From NCBI GenBank assembly GCA_037039925.1, contig JAXRKP010000086.1:313501-377500 (forward strand): a stretch of 64,000 nt of DNA, in the 5' to 3' direction. Of this stretch, positions 59,385-64,000 are shown piece after piece. Under the pieces are notes generated by a model. It was given only the letters and a program-made list of their open reading frames with translations. It had not been told where the DNA came from and did not search any database. Each line of letters starts with the position of its first letter. The stretch's first letter is position 1. This stretch comes from Doris montereyensis (taxonomy: Eukaryota > Mollusca > Gastropoda > Nudibranchia > Dorididae). The translations under genes and the position numbers were made by a program.

Positions 59385-59615
59385 GTCGAATATTTTTTCG
59401 AACCATTTCGAGTTCTGCTGCTAACCCCCCCCCCCGCCTGGCCTGGTCCAGGTAGGTGGATCGACACAATTAAAACGTTCTGCACACGTTAAAAATAGCA
59501 TGGCTGTTTACACGACATTCCGGGCAAATTAAGAATCTTTCCGATCCCCCCCCTGCCCCCGCCAAAAAAAAAATCACCTTTGCTGTGGATATTGGTAAAA
59601 TCAAATCAAACCGGG
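59385..59615 (+). repeat. SINE family B, plus copy
   Basis: It has aaccatttcgagttctgctg, a C run, ggtccaggtaggtggatcga, catggctgtttacacgacat, tccgggcaaatt, a second C run and cacctttgctgtggatattg with gtaaaatcaaat. Confidence 0.6.
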
Positions 59616-59780
59616 GGAAAAGTCGTGCCTTGGGGATAGGGTGGGATGAGTAAGACTTCTGAATTTAGCTTTGGACGGCGAAATAAATATGTCAAGGACA
59701 CACTGCCATAACAAGTTGAGATATAATCTTTCTGTCTCCCCCCCCCCCCCCCCCCCAGATCCAATTGGACATGCAGTTAC

Positions 59781-60085
59781 ATTAAAATTTAACCCATTAT
59801 CCTCGGTAAGAATCCATGGAAATGCCCCTACATTAAAATTTAACCCATTATCCTCGGAAAGAGTCCGTGTAAATACCCTTAACATTAAAATTTAACCCAT
59901 TATCATTGGAAAGAGTCCTTGGAAATACCCTTACATTAAAATTAAACCATCATCCTCGGAAAGAGTCCATGGAAATACCCTTACATTAAAATTTAACCCA
60001 TCATCCTCGGAAAGAGTCCGTGGAAATACCCTTATATTAAAATTTAACCCATCATCTTCGGAAAGAGTCCATGGAAATACCGGCA
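59781..60085. repeat. Six ~51-bp tandem repeats
   Basis: Copies start near 59781, 59832, 59884, 59935, 59985 and 60036. Each has attaaaatttaacccat, atcctcggaaagagtcc and ggaaatacc. They follow a 17-C run at about 59740-59757. Confidence 0.95.
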
Positions 60086-60395
60086 TGCCCATATTTGGAT
60101 AAGAAGCCAGAACTTTGGTGTCAATAGAGCACCGTATCTACACAACCCATAGGTCCTGGGTAGAATTTCAAGTAAGGAAAGTTCCTTACAGTAGACAGTT
60201 ACGGTCCATAGAGCCGGAGCTTAACCCGGTTTCAATAGCGTGAAGCGGAACACGTGACAATAATCACCTCCTGGCTATGACGCTAGTCTGACGCAGGTTT
60301 TTACCCCCAAGATAATGCTTGTACCATTTGCACCTGGGTAGATTGAGGAACATGCGTGTTAAGTGTCTGTCTCAAGGAACACAACGTCGGATCTA
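60086..60395 (-). repeat. SINE family A, minus copy
   Basis: The reverse complement reads gacgttgtgttccttgagac, cacttaacacgcatgttcct, acccaggtgcaaatggtaca, acctgcgtcagactagcgtc, ggaggtgattattgtcacgt, gaaaccgggttaagctccgg and ctctatggaccgtaac. It provides the single-copy reference for the segment amplified at 49.3-49.8 kb. Confidence 0.65.
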
Positions 60396-60479
60396 GGGTA
60401 GAATGAATAGAGTAATGATTCTCTTATTTTTGAATGTCACAAGCTTTGTGTCTAGTTACAGGCTTTCCGTCATTTCCTT

Positions 60480-62760
60480 GCACACATTTCTCACACACCA
60501 CTTTGTGCTCACATTTCTCACACTGCTTTGTGCACACATTTCTCACACACCACATTGTGCTCACTCACACACTACTTTGTGCTCTCTCACACACTACTTT
60601 GTGCTCACATTTCTCACACACCACTTTGTGCTCACATTTCTCACACAGCACTTTATGCTCACATTTCTCACACACCACTTTGTGCTCACATTTCTCACAC
60701 ACCACATTGTGCTCACATTTCTCACACACCACTTTGTGCTCACATTTCTCACACACCACATTGTACTCACATTTCTCACACACCACTTTGTACTCACATT
60801 TCTCACACACCACTTTGTACTCACATTTCTCACACCACATTGTAATACATAACTACATACTACTTTGTGCTCACATTTCTCACACACCACTTTGTAAATA
60901 CATTTCTCACACACCACTTTGTGCTCACATTTCTCACACACCACATTGTGCTCACATTTCTCACACACCACATTGTGCTCACATTTCTCACACACCACTT
61001 TGTGCTCACATTTCTCACACACCACATTGTGCTCACATTTCTCACACACCACATTGTGCTCACATTTCTCACACACCACATTGTGCACCACATTTTCTCA
61101 CATTTCACACACCACATTGTGCTCACATTTCTCACACACCACATTGTGCTCACATTTCTCACACACCACTTTGTGCTCACATTTCTCACACAGCACTTTG
61201 TGCTCACATTTCTCACAACCACTTTGTGCTCACATTTCTCACACACCACATTGTTTAAACATTTCTCACACACCACATTGTAATCACATTTCTCACACAT
61301 CACATTGTGCTCACATTTTTCACACAACACTTTGTGCTCACATTTCTCACACACCACATTGTGCTCACATTTCTCACACACCACTTTGTACATCACATTT
61401 CTCACACACCACATTTGTGCTCACATTTCTCACACACCACATTGTGCTCACATTTCTCACACATCACTTTGTGCACACATTTCTCACACAGCACTTTGTG
61501 CTCATTTTTCACACAGCACTTTGTGCTCACATTTCTCACACACCACTTTGTGCTCACATTAATCACACACCACATTGTGTACACATTTCTCACACAGCAC
61601 TTTGTGCACACATTTCTCACACAGCACTTTATGCACACATTTCTCACACAGCACTTTGTGCACACATTTCTCACACATCACATTATGCTCACATTTCTCA
61701 CACAGCACTTTGTGCACACATTTCTGACACACCACTTTGTGCACACATTTCTCACACACCACATTGTGCATACATCACACCACTTTTCACACATTTCTAA
61801 CACAGCACTTTGTGCACACATTTCTCACACAGCACTTTATGCACACATTTCTCACACACCACTTTATGCACACATTTCTCACACAGCACTTTATGCACAC
61901 ATTTCTCACACAGCACTTAATGCACACATTTCTCACACAGCACTTAATGCACACATTTCTCACACAGCATTTTATGCACACATTTCTCACACAGCACTTA
62001 ATGCACACATTTCTTTGTCACACACACACTTTGTGCACATATTTCTCACACACAACTTTGTGCACACATTTCTCACACAGCACTTTAATCACACATTTCT
62101 CAGTATTTCACTTTATGCACACATTTCTCACACAGCACTTTATGCACACATTTCTCACACAGTACTTTATGCACACATTTCTCACACATCACTTTATGCA
62201 CACATTTCTCACACAGCACTTTATGCACACATTTCTCACACACCACTTAAAATGCACACATTTCTCACAAAGCACTTAATGCACACATTTCTCACACAGC
62301 ACTTTATGCACACATTTCTCACACAGCACTTTATGCACACATTTCTCACACAGCACTTTGTGCTCACATTGAATCACACACCACATTGTGCACACATTTC
62401 TCACACATCACTTTATGCACACATTTCTCATCACATCACTTTATGCACATATTTCTCACACATCACTTTATGCACACATTTCTCACACATCCTTTATGCA
62501 CACATTTCTCACACATCACTTTGTTGCACACATTTCTCACCCATCACTTTATGCCACATTTAAAATGTACAAGGTTGCATTTGCACACATTTGACTCACA
62601 CACCACTTTGTGCACACATTTCTCACACAGCACTTTATTCACACAGTTTTCCGCACCAACTTTTCACACATTTCTCCACATCACTTCATTGCACAATTTC
62701 TCACAAAGCACTTTATTGGAAATTTAAACAGCACTTTATGCACACATTTCCCCAAGACTA
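60480..62760. repeat. 2.3-kb minisatellite with 27-bp unit
   Basis: About 80 copies of a unit built from cacatttctcacacaccact plus ttgtgct. Variants differ by subregion: the left half favours ttgtgctcacat, the part after about 61560 favours cacagcactttatgcacaca. A 27-bp period divisible by 3 keeps all frames open, which explains frames of up to 418 residues on both strands. Confidence 0.97.
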
Positions 62761-62764
62761 ACAA

Positions 62765-63255
62765 TTAACAGCACTTTGTACATATATGTACATTTTGTTT
62801 CTTTTCTGACACACAAAGGGTAACACAGAAGAAGATCCCTGAAACACATTTCTCACATAGCAATTGTGCACACACTTTTCACACACTACATTGTAAGTGA
62901 ATGGATGAATCGCGACCTTGGAATGATACCAGGGATTTACATCGTGTGTGTTTTCTCCCTTCATTGACCCATTTCTTTTAATAGTAATACAAGGTTGTAA
63001 TTTGCAAAGACAAGTTTTAATACGGAACCTTTAAATAATAATCAAAACCAACCAACTTTCACTTAGACCCTATCAATTCATTGCAAGGCCGCGAAATGAT
63101 ATTGAGATAAAGATAATCTTTCAATAGGGTTTGTACTACAATCTTTCAATAGGTTTGTCCAAGACTAAAATTAATACAAATACATATATGTAATTCTGTT
63201 TCTTGCTCTGAACAAAAGGGTAATAAGAAGAAGATAATAATAATGTGATAGAATC
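62765..63255. other. Unique spacer between two tandem arrays
   Basis: AT-rich. A segment containing ttgt(t/a)tc.. tacatatatgta.tt and ttctgttt/ttgtttctt..aaagggtaa occurs near 62780 and again near 63185. Caatctttcaatagg also occurs twice near 63115-63155. Both suggest local duplications. No gene. Confidence 0.45.
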
Positions 63256-63261
63256 AATAGG

Positions 63262-63722
<461 letters not shown>

Positions 63723-64000
63723 AAGTATTTATACATCGGTAACTACCACCAAAAGGTGTTCAGAAGCGCTTTACAAACTCGATAGATTACACACCATTAA
63801 GCAGTGTAACAACATCTAAATTATACGATTAAATCTTTACAAACATACATCACAACCCTAAAGACAATGCATGTGTACATACCATTGTAAACATATCATA
63901 TATAAAAGTTTTAAAATGTAACAGTGAATAACTCAGTTTTTAGACTTCTTTGAATTGATATGTTTAAGCATCCTGATTTTGGGGTTTAGATACAAAGATA
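63723..64000 (-). mobile_element. 3' end of a non-LTR retrotransposon, minus copy
   Basis: The reverse complement carries SLKTELFTVTF and a stop, then a 3' region collinear with 30215-30500 (gatgtatgtttgtaaagatt, aatcgtataattta, cttctgaacacctttt, ggtggtagttac). It ends at the microsatellite and runs off the window. Confidence 0.65.

Noticed and set aside
60403..62727. Frames of up to 418 residues, including a minus-strand CEKCEH repeat resembling zinc-binding modules
   Set aside because: The 27-bp tandem unit leaves all frames open and every strand shows similar frames. No start context, splice sites or homology.
60480..62760. CRISPR-like array
   Set aside because: There are no spacers, only contiguous variant repeats, in an animal genome.

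Overview
This window is animal nuclear DNA: AT-rich, intron-rich and full of repeats. The four genes are metazoan. The repeat mix (several tRNA-derived SINEs, an RTE-type LINE, other non-LTR tails, pogo-like MITEs, TTAGGG-type telomere-like repeats) fits a mollusc, probably a gastropod. That placement is an inference, not a proof.

Layout. 1-4.5 kb (+): the last two coding exons and a long 3'UTR of the V-type H+-ATPase B subunit. 4.5-18 kb: AT-rich intergenic DNA with SINEs, LINE tails and hairpins, plus one weak minus-strand exon candidate near 8.2 kb. 18.0-21.9 kb (-): a complete five-exon ankyrin-repeat and SOCS-box (ASB-like) gene of about 319 codons, with a decayed LINE in its last intron. 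21.9-30.5 kb: repeats, including a 665-bp pogo-like MITE, long GA/CT microsatellites inside a tandemly duplicated LINE composite, and a pair of hairpin elements. 30.7-43.2 kb (+): a nearly complete ten-exon R3HCC1/R3HCC1L-like gene (R3H domain, acidic middle, RRM-like C-terminal part). One intron holds a nearly full-length RTE-type LINE in antisense. 43.2-50.1 kb: SINEs and a 1.7-kb minisatellite between two convergent genes. 50.1-58.1 kb (-): the homeodomain and C-terminus of a TLX (HOX11-class) homeobox gene. Its 6.7-kb intron contains a 32-bp minisatellite, 2.4 kb of degenerate telomere-like repeats and a 460-bp (CTT)n tract. 58.1-64 kb: SINEs, a 51-bp tandem repeat, a 2.3-kb 27-bp minisatellite and a (TAA)n tract, presumably upstream sequence or intron of TLX.

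The genes are unrelated housekeeping or developmental loci and do not form an operon. Three of the four carry one-base frame breaks at points where conserved protein resumes in another frame, with splice sites intact. About a dozen such breaks are visible. This most likely reflects consensus errors in a long-read assembly rather than pseudogenes, and automatic ORF calls here will be fragmented. No clearly new protein system was found. The unusual content is structural: a SINE whose inside has become a minisatellite, an interstitial telomere-like array within a TLX intron, duplicated nested retroelements, and hairpin MITEs.
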